A stretch of DNA of 64,000 bases, from contig NZ_JACCCY010000002.1 in NCBI RefSeq assembly GCF_013409575.1, positions 434,001 through 498,000 on the forward strand, given 5' to 3'. Positions 43,093-51,631 of the stretch are shown piece after piece. Each line of letters opens with the position of its first letter. The first letter of the stretch is position 1. This stretch comes from Macellibacteroides fermentans. Its GTDB lineage: Bacteria; Bacteroidota; Bacteroidia; Bacteroidales; Tannerellaceae. Position numbers and translations under genes: made by a program. Under the pieces are notes generated by a model. The model was given only the letters and a program-made list of their open reading frames with translations, was not told the origin of the DNA and did no database searches.

Positions 43093-45105
43093 TTATTGCT
43101 CTGTTTCTGTAGCTTCGGGTTGAACATCCGGATTAGCTGCAGGTTCCGGCTTATCCTCTGCAGCTTTTTCCTGCAGATCCAGAATCTCCTGCGAACGCGA
43201 AATCCACGGACGCTTTCCGAAGATATGCTCAACGTCTTCGGTGTAAATCACCTCCCTTTCAAGCAATACATTGGCCAGTTGATGATGCTTTTCGGCATTT
43301 TCCTGCAGGATGCGTTTAGCTCTTGCATACTCCGTGTTGATGATGTTCTGCACCTCAGAGTCGATCAGTTTGGCTGTATCTTCACTGTATGGTTTAGTAA
43401 AGCCCCATTCCTGACCGGTTGAGTCGTAATAGTTGAGGTTAGGCAACTTGTCGCTCATACCAAAGTAGACAACCATGGCATAAGCCTGCTTGGTTACCCT
43501 TTCGAGGTCGTTGGAAGCTCCGGTGGAAATCTTTCCCAGGAACAGCTCTTCAGCAGCGCGTCCACCCAACGTAGCACACATCTCATCAAGCAGCTGCTCT
43601 TTATTTGTAATCTGACGCTCTTCCGGCAAATACCAAGCGGCACCCAGCGCCTTTCCTCGCGGAACAATGGTTACCTTCACCAATGGATTGGCATGTTCGA
43701 GCAGCCAGCTGATCGATGCATGACCTGCTTCGTGGTTGGCAATGCTGCGTCTTTCCTCGGCAGTTGTTATTTTGGATCTTTTCTCCAAACCACCCACAAT
43801 GCGGTCTACCGCATTCATGAAGTCTTCCTTCTGCACAAATTTCTTCAATCCCCTAGCTGCAATAAGGGCAGCCTCGTTACAAACATTGGCAATATCAGCT
43901 CCGGAAAAACCGGGAGTCTGACGGGCAAGGAATTCGGCATCCACACTTTCGTCAATCTTAATAGGACGAAGATGCACACCAAAAATTTCTTTACGCTCGT
44001 TTAAATCGGGCAACTCAACATGTATCTGTCGGTCAAAACGTCCGGCACGAAGCAAGGCTTTGTCTAATATGTCAGCACGGTTCGTAGCAGCAAGGATGAT
44101 CACCCCGCTGTTTGATCCGAAACCATCCATCTCTGTCAGCAATTGGTTAAGCGTATTTTCGCGCTCGTCGTTGCTGTTCATGTTGGCATTTTTACCACGG
44201 GCACGACCAACGGCATCAATCTCGTCAATAAATACGATACAGGGAGCCTTTTCTTTAGCCTGACGGAACAGGTCGCGTACCCTTGAGGCACCAACCCCTA
44301 CGAACATTTCTACAAAGTCGGATCCGGATAAAGAGAAGAACGGAACATTTGCCTCGCCGGCCACAGCCTTTGCCAATAAAGTCTTACCGGTTCCCGGAGG
44401 GCCTACCAACAAAGCACCCTTAGGAATCTTACCTCCAAGTTCGGTATATTTTTCGGGACTGCGTAAAAACGCCACAATCTCTTCAATTTCCTGTTTTGCT
44501 TCCGATAGTCCGGCTACATCTTTAAAGGTAACCTTCTTATCGTTATCCTTGTCGAATAGCTGAGCCTTTGCCTTGCCCACGCTAAACACACCTCCGGCGC
44601 CACCACCGGCATTTCCGGACATTCTTTTCATCAGGAATATCCATACAAGTACAAGCAGGATGATAGGACCAAAGGAAATAAAGAAATTCCAGAATGTATC
44701 ATCACCCTCTTCAAAGCTTACCGAAGTGTCGATATTGTTTTTTTCAACCGCTTTGTCATAAAAATCGGAAAACTTGTCAGCCGACGGGATTTTTACAAAG
44801 ACCATAGGCGAATCGCCCACTAAAGCCGAATCCTCTTTAAAAACCACGCCCAGTTGTCCTTTTTTAATAGTAGCTTCCAGTGTATTCTTTTTATTGAATA
44901 CGGTTATTTTTTCAAAAACGTTTTGGTTCGCCAGCTTCTGAAACTCAGTCCAACCCATCTCTTTCGTTGTAGACGAATCATTTGTCATATACAAAGCTGC
45001 AAGCAAGATGAAAATTATTCCATACATCCAATACAGATTAAAGCGGAACATCTTCGTCTTGTTGTTTTTTGGCGGCTTATTAAACGCGTTGTTGTTATTC
45101 TCCAT
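43093..45105 (-). CDS. ftsH: ATP-dependent zinc metalloprotease FtsH
   Basis: This 670-residue membrane protease controls quality of inner-membrane proteins. Two membrane helices (about 23-41 and 133-155) flank the periplasmic domain. They are followed by the AAA+ module (Walker A GPPGTGKT, Walker [13 protein letters not shown], second region of homology) and the M41 domain with zinc motif HEAGH. The tail is Glu/Pro-rich. It lies 35 bp after rsfS. Confidence 0.96.
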   Translation of the reverse strand: MENNNNAFNKPPKNNKTKMFRFNLYWMYGIIFILLAALYMTNDSSTTKEMGWTEFQKLANQNVFEKITVFNKKNTLEATIKKGQLGVVFKEDSALVGDSPMVFVKIPSADKFSDFYDKAVEKNNIDTSVSFEEGDDTFWNFFISFGPIILLVLVWIFLMKRMSGNAGGGAGGVFSVGKAKAQLFDKDNDKKVTFKDVAGLSEAKQEIEEIVAFLRSPEKYTELGGKIPKGALLVGPPGTGKTLLAKAVAGEANVPFFSLSGSDFVEMFVGVGASRVRDLFRQAKEKAPCIVFIDEIDAVGRARGKNANMNSNDERENTLNQLLTEMDGFGSNSGVIILAATNRADILDKALLRAGRFDRQIHVELPDLNERKEIFGVHLRPIKIDESVDAEFLARQTPGFSGADIANVCNEAALIAARGLKKFVQKEDFMNAVDRIVGGLEKRSKITTAEERRSIANHEAGHASISWLLEHANPLVKVTIVPRGKALGAAWYLPEERQITNKEQLLDEMCATLGGRAAEELFLGKISTGASNDLERVTKQAYAMVVYFGMSDKLPNLNYYDSTGQEWGFTKPYSEDTAKLIDSEVQNIINTEYARAKRILQENAEKHHQLANVLLEREVIYTEDVEHIFGKRPWISRSQEILDLQEKAAEDKPEPAANPDVQPEATETEQ

Positions 45106-45140
45106 AAATGATAGTCGATATTGTTTATGATCTCCGGTTA

Positions 45141-45500
45141 TTAATCAAGATCCGGTATTCGAATAACCTTCGAGTCTGCCCAAAGGTTTTCCAAATTATA
45201 GAAAGTTCTTAATTCCGGCAGAAAAATATGAACAAGAACCGTGCCATAATCCATACCTATCCACTGAGCGTTTCTTTCTCCATCGATGGAGATAGGTTTT
45301 TCTCCCGCCTCTTTTCTTACATAATCCCATACGGAGTCTGAAAGAGCAGCTACCTGGGTAGGAGTGTTACCTTCACAAATAACCATATATTGACATATGG
45401 CACCTGATAATTTTGTTAAGTCTATTGTTGCGATTTTTTTGCCTTTTTTCTCTTGTAGGCCTTCTACAATCTTTTTTACCAATGATTCTGTTTGATCCAT
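45141..45500 (-). CDS. rsfS: Ribosomal silencing factor RsfS
   Basis: RsfS binds L14 of the large ribosomal subunit and prevents subunit joining in poor conditions. The 119-residue protein has the family pattern IATIDLTKLSGAICQYMVIC, KPISIDGERNAQWIGMDYG and VLVHIFLPELRTFYNLENLW. It precedes ftsH, a common order in Bacteroidetes. Confidence 0.93.
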   Translation of the reverse strand: MDQTESLVKKIVEGLQEKKGKKIATIDLTKLSGAICQYMVICEGNTPTQVAALSDSVWDYVRKEAGEKPISIDGERNAQWIGMDYGTVLVHIFLPELRTFYNLENLWADSKVIRIPDLD

Positions 45501-45532
45501 TTATTTTGTCTTAAAGTGTAATTACGAATCTG

Positions 45533-45540
45533 CAAATATA
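45533..45540 (-). promoter_or_regulatory. -7 box of rsfS-ftsH
   Basis: TATATTTG on the minus strand fits TAnnTTTG, 32 bp before the rsfS start codon. Confidence 0.5.
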
Positions 45541-45653
45541 ATCCATAAAATTAGTATCTGAGTGATGTTATCGAATTTATCTCTTTTTTTACTTTTGTAA
45601 ATCAAACAAGTAGATTAATAATTTGTTCAAAGATAAAAAAATGGGCATAAAAA

Positions 45654-45684
45654 TTTGGAGCAATCAAAAAAAGCTGTAAATTTG
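45654..45684 (+). promoter_or_regulatory. Consensus promoter of tRNA-Gln
   Basis: TTTG (45654-45657), exactly 19 bp, then TAAATTTG (45677-45684). The leader to the tRNA carries a direct repeat GTTAACGA. Confidence 0.8.
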
Positions 45685-45724
45685 CACCCGTTAACGAAAG
45701 AGAGTTAACGACAAATAAGCGTAT

Positions 45725-45795
45725 TGTTCTATGGTGTAATGGTAACACGTCAGATTCTGGTCCTGAAATTCCAGGTTCGAGCCCTGGTAGAACAA
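45725..45795 (+). tRNA. tRNA-Gln (CTG anticodon)
   Basis: The acceptor stem is TGTTCTA/TAGAACA with the U1-A72 pair typical of tRNA-Gln. The D-arm is GTGT-AATGGTA-ACAC, the anticodon loop TTCTGGT gives anticodon CTG, and the T-arm is CCAGG-TTCGAGC-CCTGG. The last anticodon-stem pair (31-39) is an A-C mismatch. CCA is not fully encoded. A terminator follows. Confidence 0.93.
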
Positions 45796-45804
45796 CAGAA
45801 AATT

Positions 45805-45840
45805 AAAAAAGGTTTGGAAAATTATTTTCCAAACCTTTTT
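45805..45840 (+). terminator. Terminator after tRNA-Gln
   Basis: AAAAAGGTTTGGAAAA and TTTTCCAAACCTTTTT form a perfect 16-bp palindromic hairpin 10 nt after the tRNA. Confidence 0.9.
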
Positions 45841-46349
45841 CTGTTATTATAATCTCCAATTCCCACCGAAAGCAAGATCTCCAGACTCCGGTTAATCATA
45901 CTTCCCGGCCTTTTCTGTTGACTTAGTGTTATCTGACTTATATCTATTATTCCGGTTATGCTTACAAACTATTCCTAAGCCTACGAAGAACTATTATTTT
46001 CATAACGATCAACTATTCGTTTGACAGCTGTTGAATGCAATGTATACATATGTGTAACTTGCATTCAACAATTGACAAACGCAAAGTAATCAAATGGCAA
46101 ACGAATAGTTCTTCGTATAGAAAAGAATAGAAGACAGTATATTCTGAACTAATTTGTGTGGAGAACATGTTTAGTATATACATAGAAAATAGGATATTAG
46201 CCGGTTATAATAATATCGTTTTTCTATAGTATGTGCCGGAAATATGTAAACGATGCCTGTTTGTTTGTGATTTGATTCACATTAAGTATGTTTGTAACAA
46301 TGAAAGCAGAAAACAATGATAAAATACTAAAGAAGAAAAAAGACAAGAG
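45841..46349. other. Non-coding region with an inverted-repeat element
   Basis: About 510 bp with no credible gene separate tRNA-Gln from the DUF1697 gene. The middle is occupied by the imperfect inverted repeat described separately; the flanks are featureless AT-rich DNA. Confidence 0.6.
45982..46117. repeat. 136-bp imperfect inverted-repeat element (MITE-like)
   Basis: The outer arms TACGAAGAACTATT (45982) and AATAGTTCTTCGTA (ending 46117) are exact complements. The inner arms TTGAATGCAA and TTGCATTCAA, extended by TGTC/GACA-like flanks and CGTTTG/CAAACG, are also complementary. The sequence CTATTCGTTTG occurs in both arms at shifted positions. A transcript would fold into one long hairpin with an internal loop. 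A miniature non-autonomous transposon or a structured RNA is possible. Confidence 0.55.
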
Positions 46350-46913
46350 ATGAAGCCAACGGTCTATGTTTTGCTTTTAAGAGGAATTAATGTGGGCGGT
46401 AATCAGATTATCCGGATGGATGACTTAAAAGAGGTTTTATCCCGCACCGGATTGGTGGATGTTGAGACGTATATTCAAAGTGGTAACGTATTGTTTTCAA
46501 CGACTCAATCGGATCGCAAGCTTCTGTCCGATGGAATAGCCCAGTCTTTAAAAGAGAATTTTGGATATCAATCGGGAGTTTTCTTATTTACATCCCAAGA
46601 GATTGACGCAATTATTTCTTCTGCTCCCCAAGGTTTTGGATCTTCCCCCGATCTATACAGATACGATGTGATTTATTTAGATGGATTACTTGATGCGAAT
46701 GACATCGAAAAACTTATTCCAGCAAGACAAGGAGTGGACCAATTAAATTCCGGAAATAAAGCAATCTATTTTTCCCGCCTAATAAGCGAAGCCGGTAAAA
46801 GTTACCTTAGTAAGATTGTTTCTTTACCTTTTTATAAGTCGGTTACAGTACGAAATTGGAATACAACGGTAAAATTGCAGGTTTTGGCAAAAGGAAAAAT
46901 TGCGCGTGATTAA
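46350..46913 (+). CDS. DUF1697 family protein
   Basis: The 187-residue protein begins YVLLLRGINVGGNQIIRMDDL and contains TYIQSGNVLFST and the C-terminal TVRNWNTTVKL, the conserved blocks of DUF1697. The family is widespread in bacteria and its function is unknown. It stands alone with no partner. Confidence 0.9.
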   Translation: MKPTVYVLLLRGINVGGNQIIRMDDLKEVLSRTGLVDVETYIQSGNVLFSTTQSDRKLLSDGIAQSLKENFGYQSGVFLFTSQEIDAIISSAPQGFGSSPDLYRYDVIYLDGLLDANDIEKLIPARQGVDQLNSGNKAIYFSRLISEAGKSYLSKIVSLPFYKSVTVRNWNTTVKLQVLAKGKIARD

Positions 46914-47199
46914 ACAGATTGGAAGTGACTATTGAGTCTGTTTTAGTGAACAAGCGTTAATTGCAATGCTTTAAAGTGGCCGATTTCCAATAAAATCTTA
47001 TTTATTTGAAAATAAACAGGAAAGTATAGTTGGATATCGGAATTATATGTCGTTCTTTGTATCAGACAAACAAAAGAAGGTTTATATTGCTCTCTCTCTC
47101 CGACTATCTTTCTCATCCCGAGAAAATTATTGCAGAAATTGATCTTTCCCCAAACTTAATTGTTTATTTTATTAATTATTTATTTTATATCGTTTTTTT

Positions 47200-47451
47200 A
47201 TGAACATTTACATTGGCAATCTTAGCTACACAGTTAAGGAATCGGATTTAAGACAAGTTATGGAAGACTATGGTACAGTTGATTCAGCAAAATTAATTAT
47301 TGACCGTGATACTAACAGATCTAAAGGTTTTGCATTTGTAGAAATGCCAAACGAGGCTGAAGCTATCAATGCAATCAAAGAATTGGATGGAGCAGAATAT
47401 CAAGGCCGTCAGATGGTTTTGAAGGAAGCTACTCCTAAGCGGTCTTATTAA
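47200..47451 (+). CDS. RRM-domain RNA-binding protein
   Basis: The 83-residue protein is a single RNA recognition motif: RNP2 is IYIGNL near the N-terminus and RNP1 is KGFAFVEM. It matches the small RRM proteins common in Bacteroidota and cyanobacteria. These are candidates for global RNA chaperones in a phylum that often lacks Hfq. It stands alone, behind a T- and pyrimidine-rich leader, and has a strong terminator. Confidence 0.93.
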   Translation: MNIYIGNLSYTVKESDLRQVMEDYGTVDSAKLIIDRDTNRSKGFAFVEMPNEAEAINAIKELDGAEYQGRQMVLKEATPKRSY

Positions 47452-47520
47452 TATAAAGCTGAAACAAATTCTCTGTTAGCAGAGAGTTGTTACTACAGTT
47501 TTTATATATAATACACACAA

Positions 47521-47563
47521 AGAGGGTAAACGAGATAAATGTCTTGTTTATCCTCTTTTTTAT
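47521..47563 (+). terminator. Terminator after the RRM gene
   Basis: AGAGGGTAAACGAGA pairs completely (two G-U pairs) with TCTTGTTTATCCTCT and is followed by a T run. Confidence 0.88.
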
Positions 47564-47596
47564 TATTAACGTAATACGAATAGGTGGAAAATGTTT

Positions 47597-47604
47597 TATG
47601 TTTG
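47597..47604 (+). promoter_or_regulatory. -7 box of the secreted phosphoesterase gene
   Basis: TATGTTTG fits TAnnTTTG and lies downstream of an in-frame ATG at 47591, so the start must be the later ATG at 47678. Confidence 0.5.
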
Positions 47605-47677
47605 TATATTATGTGTGAACAGCCGGGAAAGCAACTCCTTTCTGGCTGCATTCGCAATAACTCTAATATATAGTATC

Positions 47678-48673
47678 ATGAATAACTTTTCAAGAAAAAC
47701 CGGTTTATTTTGTGTGGCTATCCTGTCCTTGCTTACTGTGTCCGGACTACAGGCGCAACAATTGTCCTTTCGTAAGGATGGAAGTTTTAAGATCGTTCAG
47801 TTTACAGATGTGCATTATTGTGTTTCAAAACCGGAGTCTAAAGAGGCTTTGGCAGTTATAAACGAAACCCTGGATGCCGAGAAACCGGATCTGGTAATAT
47901 TTACAGGTGATATAGTTACAGAGGCTCCTGCCAAAAACGGCTGGGATGTGGTTACAGAGGCAGTTAGTAAAAGAGGAATTCCTTTTGCCGTTACATTGGG
48001 TAATCACGACGACGAACAGGATCTTTCGCGTGCTCAGGTTGCCCGCTTGGTGGCTTCGTACCCTAAGAGCTTGTTTAAGGATACAACCGATAATGTATCC
48101 GGATACGGAAATTATACGTTACCAATCAAGAGTGCCACAGGAAATAAAACGTCGGCAGTGTTGTATTGCATGGACTCGCGTTCGTACAGTAAAATAAAAG
48201 CTGTAGAGGGATACGGCTGGTTCTCGCAAGACCAGGTAAATTGGTACAGAAACCAAAGTAAAGATTTTACCACACAAAACGGAGGCAAACCGTTGCCAGC
48301 CCTGGCCTTTTTCCATATTGCCCTGCCCGAATATAACAAAGCTTATAATACCCGCGCCATTGGTTTACGTTTTGAAGACGAATGCAATCCGAAAGTGAAT
48401 TCGGGAATGTTCACCGCCATGCTGGAGTCGGGCGATGTAATGGGTACATTTGTTGGTCACGACCATGATAACGACTACATTGCCTGGTTGGATGGCATTG
48501 CTTTGGTGTACGGACGCTTTACCGGTGGTAAAACCACTTACATCAACATTGAAAACGGCGCACGCGTCATTACCCTGCAGGAAGGTGAAGTTGCATTTAA
48601 AAGCTGGATCCGTCTGAGAGGGAATCGTATCATTCAGCAAACAGAATTCCCCAAAACTTTCATTAAGAAGTAA
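47678..48673 (+). CDS. Secreted calcineurin-like metallophosphoesterase
   Basis: The 331-residue protein has a signal peptide (GLFCVAILSLLTVSGLQAQ) and the metal-binding motifs of the calcineurin superfamily: FTDVHY, FTGDIV, LGNHDDE, a His in FFHIALPE, and GHDHDNDY. The closest type by pattern is the purple-acid-phosphatase/Sia1-like group, so it is probably a periplasmic or surface phosphatase. Its original downstream terminator appears displaced by the adjacent IS66-type insertion. Confidence 0.85.
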   Translation: MNNFSRKTGLFCVAILSLLTVSGLQAQQLSFRKDGSFKIVQFTDVHYCVSKPESKEALAVINETLDAEKPDLVIFTGDIVTEAPAKNGWDVVTEAVSKRGIPFAVTLGNHDDEQDLSRAQVARLVASYPKSLFKDTTDNVSGYGNYTLPIKSATGNKTSAVLYCMDSRSYSKIKAVEGYGWFSQDQVNWYRNQSKDFTTQNGGKPLPALAFFHIALPEYNKAYNTRAIGLRFEDECNPKVNSGMFTAMLESGDVMGTFVGHDHDNDYIAWLDGIALVYGRFTGGKTTYINIENGARVITLQEGEVAFKSWIRLRGNRIIQQTEFPKTFIKK

Positions 48674-48758
48674 CTTTTAGCTTGAATATTGTGCATCCGG
48701 GCACTTTCGTGCGGTAAGCGTCTCCGCGATACCGTCTTGTAAGATTTATTAATTGTTA

Positions 48759-50330
48759 TTAGAGTTTAGTCCACTTGTCTGGAAGTAAATCGCGATATAT
48801 TTGATCGGGAGCGGTTGGACTTATGTATGCCAGTCGGTTTAGTATGTCCGTAAAGTATTCGAAGGAGTTTATATTATGAAGTTTGCAGGAGATGGATAGC
48901 GAGTAGAGCAATGCCGTTCTTTTAGCTCCGGCATGACTGCCACAAAAAAGAGAGTTTTTTCTGCTTAAAGATATGCTTCGCATACATCTTTCCACGGCAT
49001 TGTTATCCAACGCATAGTCCGGACGTACAATGTAATTACACAGTGCATCGTACTCGTTGAGAGTATAATTCACGGCCTTCGAGAGGGGACTCTTGGGAAG
49101 GGTGGATGGATTGGATTGTATTTCCAACAGTTTGCTTTTTAGTTCAGCCAGTATGGGTGGGGCGTACTCTTGTCTATGTTCAAGGATTTTGTCGGGCTTC
49201 CATTTCGGGTCAATCTTATGCTCCGCCTGATAAAGCCGGTTGATTATGTTGACAATTCCGATGGCTTCTTTATCGTTTGCGAGATCCAGGAACTGACGCT
49301 TGCAGTGCTGGAAGCATGCCAGCCGGATTACATCAGGATAGGTATCGGTCTCAAGTATTTTATAGTTGATCAGCCCGTCACTCTGGATGGCTCCTTTGTA
49401 ATGATTGCCGATATAGTTGGTCAGAACCTCCCGGGATCGAGACCCGTTTTCATAAAAGTACTGGACCAATTTCTTTGTATTGGCCAGCGCAGCCCAGATA
49501 TACCCTTTGCGTACGCCCTTACCATCCTTGTTTTTCTCTTTGGTAAGGATGGTATGGTAACTTTCATCCATACAAAGATAGTCATCTTCAAGGATCGCTG
49601 TATGAAGAACATCATCCAGGCGGTCCATTAATCCGGCAGACTTCTTAATCAGTCCGTGGGCGGTAGCTTTGTTTAATTCAAAGCCATTTTCTGTAAAATA
49701 CTTGACAATCCGCTCCACAGGCATGGAGTAAACATACCGCAGTTGAAGCATGCCGGCGATAAAGGAGGCATCATAGTTTGAGTTCTGCAGGGGAGATCTG
49801 GGGGCTTTACCCGAGTAAACCTTTTCCTGCTGTACGCAATTATATTGTCTGTATATGATTTTCTTAAAAGTAGCCTTGCTGTAGGTATACATGACGGAGT
49901 CTACAGATCCGATCACCCTGGCCTTTTCTTTGTCAAAGGCAGGATCATCGGGATATACATGCTCGACAATGGTTTCTAGAGAGAAGTATTCTTTCCGTTT
50001 GGCATTGTTGTTTCCGCGGTCTTTGGGCAAAACAGGGGGAGCGGTTTCTGTCGGTTCTTCTTTTGCGGTATCGGGCACAAGCTTTTCCGATTTATTGGAG
50101 AGAAGCTTGCTCATTCTCCGGTTTTTCCCCTCAACCTTCTGCATGTCCCCGTTCTTTTGAAGCAGGCTTTTTTCCAGCGAACGGATTGTTTCGGTTAAAC
50201 TACCAACCTGGACAGAGAGTCTTTCTATTTGTTCAGATTGCCGGACGAGTTGTTCCAAATACATCTTTTCCCTTTGAGCGGAAAGTTTCAGCTGGTCTTC
50301 CTGTAGTTCAATAATCCGTTTGCTATTCAT
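48759..50330 (-). CDS. tnpC: IS66 transposase (TnpC)
   Basis: The 523-residue transposase has an N-terminal coiled coil (about residues 1-65) and the IS66 catalytic domain. Candidate DDE residues are in LCMDESYH, QSDGLINYKI and DNNAVERCMR. DNNAVERCMRSISLSRKNSLF is split here only to name it: DNNAVERCM is the IS66 C-terminal signature. The gene is intact. Confidence 0.93.
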   Translation of the reverse strand: MNSKRIIELQEDQLKLSAQREKMYLEQLVRQSEQIERLSVQVGSLTETIRSLEKSLLQKNGDMQKVEGKNRRMSKLLSNKSEKLVPDTAKEEPTETAPPVLPKDRGNNNAKRKEYFSLETIVEHVYPDDPAFDKEKARVIGSVDSVMYTYSKATFKKIIYRQYNCVQQEKVYSGKAPRSPLQNSNYDASFIAGMLQLRYVYSMPVERIVKYFTENGFELNKATAHGLIKKSAGLMDRLDDVLHTAILEDDYLCMDESYHTILTKEKNKDGKGVRKGYIWAALANTKKLVQYFYENGSRSREVLTNYIGNHYKGAIQSDGLINYKILETDTYPDVIRLACFQHCKRQFLDLANDKEAIGIVNIINRLYQAEHKIDPKWKPDKILEHRQEYAPPILAELKSKLLEIQSNPSTLPKSPLSKAVNYTLNEYDALCNYIVRPDYALDNNAVERCMRSISLSRKNSLFCGSHAGAKRTALLYSLSISCKLHNINSFEYFTDILNRLAYISPTAPDQIYRDLLPDKWTKL

Positions 50331-50422
50331 GTCATAAAGATACGGACAATACTTCGGATATCAAAGTAAATTACAATAAATAATTTAGCTATGTATTTGG
50401 TATACAATATATTAAGCCTTAT

Positions 50423-50764
50423 CTAAAACCTTCTCCTGTACTTTGCCGAACGGACCGAGACGCCCTCCATTATCAAGACAAAGGTCTTCCATTTCATCTC
50501 AAACTCATTGTTTGAAGGGTTAAATCGGGGGACTTCAAAGGTGCCCCGTTCCAGCTTTTTCTGATACAAAACAAATCCACCGTCTTCCCAGTGAAGGATC
50601 TTAATTAACGACCGGTTCCTGCCAAGGAAGAGAAAAACCTCTCCCGACAAAGGATTCCGTTTCATGTCTGTCTTCACTAACTGGTATAGGGAATAGATGC
50701 CTTTGCGCATGTCCACGTAATGCGGACATAGATAATAGCTCATGGATTCTGTAAGTGCAAACAT
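50423..50764 (-). CDS. tnpB: IS66 accessory protein TnpB
   Basis: The 113-residue protein has the IS66 Orf2 pattern DMRKGIYSLYQLV, SGEVFLFLGRNRSLIKIL and W/GGFVLYQKKLERGTF. It is required with TnpC in IS66 transposition. It starts 4 bp after the preceding gene. Confidence 0.93.
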   Translation of the reverse strand: MFALTESMSYYLCPHYVDMRKGIYSLYQLVKTDMKRNPLSGEVFLFLGRNRSLIKILHWEDGGFVLYQKKLERGTFEVPRFNPSNNEFEMKWKTFVLIMEGVSVRSAKYRRRF

Positions 50765-50768
50765 CGGA

Positions 50769-51191
50769 TTATTGGTTAAAATAGGTTTGTATAAATTTAT
50801 TCAGATCTTCCTGGCTAATCTCTTTAATGGTTATAATTACGCCATCGGGAAAAGTGATGTTGACGCCTTTAAGCACAGGGAAAACATTCCCTGTGAAAAC
50901 CGGTTTTTCTGATGCTTCCTTTATAAAGGAGAGCGGATAGAGTTGTTGTCCTTCACAAGAGGCTTGCTCAGGAGTGGAGGCAGAAGTATCGGGTAATACG
51001 GGACGAGGCTTGAGATCTGCTACTTTGATCGAATGCCTGCTCATCCAATTCTGGATACCTCCGTAGCAGACATGACGTTCTTTGCAATAGTCCCGTAAAG
51101 TCATGCTACTTAAAATACAGATTTGCCTGTACTCTTCGATTGCCAATGCATAAAGTTCGGATGCTTTCATTTGTTTCTTTTTTGAAAACAA
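50769..51191 (-). CDS. tnpA: IS66 accessory protein TnpA-like
   Basis: The 140-residue protein has an N-terminal helix-turn-helix-like part (MTLRDYCKERHVCYGGIQNWM) and a C-terminal FPDGVIITIKEIS strand pattern, as in IS66 Orf1 proteins of Bacteroidota. The start could also be the ATG at 51170. It is the first gene of the element. Confidence 0.85.
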   Translation of the reverse strand: MFSKKKQMKASELYALAIEEYRQICILSSMTLRDYCKERHVCYGGIQNWMSRHSIKVADLKPRPVLPDTSASTPEQASCEGQQLYPLSFIKEASEKPVFTGNVFPVLKGVNITFPDGVIITIKEISQEDLNKFIQTYFNQ

Positions 51192-51268
51192 AGGTAAAGG
51201 GGATCAAATGTGTTCACAAGATGGCATCGCGGAGACGCTTACTTCGTGCGGATGACAGATGATAGTTG

Positions 51269-51300
51269 ATGACAGATCAATTTTTTGATCTGTCATTTTA
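51269..51300 (+). terminator. Displaced terminator
   Basis: ATGACAGATCAA and TTGATCTGTCAT form a perfect 12-bp stem followed by TTTTAT. It lies just beyond the IS66 right end and is probably the original terminator of the phosphoesterase gene, now 2.5 kb away. Confidence 0.75.
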
Positions 51301-51394
51301 TATCTCTTTGTAAATTAAAAGGATAGAGCCGAATAATGATAGATAACAGATTGTTTTGCAATAAATCGGTTTTATTTGGAAGATGAACCGTCTA

Positions 51395-51476
51395 TAAACA
51401 ATTAAAGGATGTCATCCCGACATCCCCTAACCAAACTTTGTTAACCTTAAATCTAATACTATTATGAAAAAACCAC
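51395..51476 (-). ncRNA. Candidate orphan antisense small RNA
   Basis: On the minus strand a near-consensus promoter (CTTG, 19 bp, TATCTTTG at 51488-51481) would start a transcript of about 80 nt. It would end at the hairpin GGATGTC-GGGAT-GACATCC followed by TTTAATTGTTT. The plus strand of this interval (TTAACCTTAAATCTAATACT, then ATGAAAAAACC) looks like the translation-initiation region of SusC-type genes, so the RNA would be antisense to such leaders. No SusC gene is adjacent. PUL-associated antisense RNAs (DonS type) are known in Bacteroides fragilis; assignment here is by resemblance. The terminator U-tract is weak. Confidence 0.5.
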
Positions 51477-51480
51477 GATA

Positions 51481-51511
51481 CAAAGATAGTGGAATACATT
51501 TATTTGTCAAG
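51481..51511 (-). promoter_or_regulatory. Promoter of the small-RNA candidate
   Basis: CTTG (51511-51508), exactly 19 bp, then TATCTTTG (51488-51481) on the minus strand, pointing away from the DUF3332 gene into non-coding DNA. Confidence 0.6.
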
Positions 51512-51579
51512 GGTTTTGGTCATAAAACATGTTAAACAATTTATAATAAATCTGAATAAGCAGATAATAGGACCAAAAA

Positions 51580-51606
51580 AAGACCTCCGTTTAAAACAGA
51601 GGTCTT
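51580..51606 (-). terminator. Terminator after the DUF3332 gene
   Basis: On the minus strand AAGACCTCTG and GGAGGTCTT pair around TTTTAAAC and run into TTTTTT. Confidence 0.85.
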
Positions 51607-51631
51607 AAATATACATATCCGGATGAATTTA

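Larger units (their letters stand above)
48714..51242 (-). mobile_element. Complete IS66-family insertion sequence
   Basis: This 2529-bp element has 27-bp terminal inverted repeats starting GTAAGCGTCTCCGCGAT, with two mismatches between the ends. It is flanked by a perfect 8-bp duplication TTCGTGCG (48706-48713 and 51243-51250), the length typical of IS66. It has the three-gene IS66 set, all intact and reading leftwards. The perfect duplication suggests a recent insertion. Confidence 0.95.
51243..51631. other. Non-coding region with small-RNA candidate
   Basis: Between IS66 and the DUF3332 gene lie, in order, a terminator hairpin, a short hairpin at 51407-51425, a minus-strand promoter at 51481-51488 and the terminator of the DUF3332 gene. 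No protein gene is supported; an ATG at 51464 opens only a 23-codon frame. Confidence 0.6.

Noticed and set aside
51464-51535. Short frame MKKPRYKDSGIHLF as a peptide gene
   Set aside because: Only 23 codons and the start of the frame overlaps the minus-strand promoter; better read as a SusC-like leader relic or the target-like strand of a small RNA.
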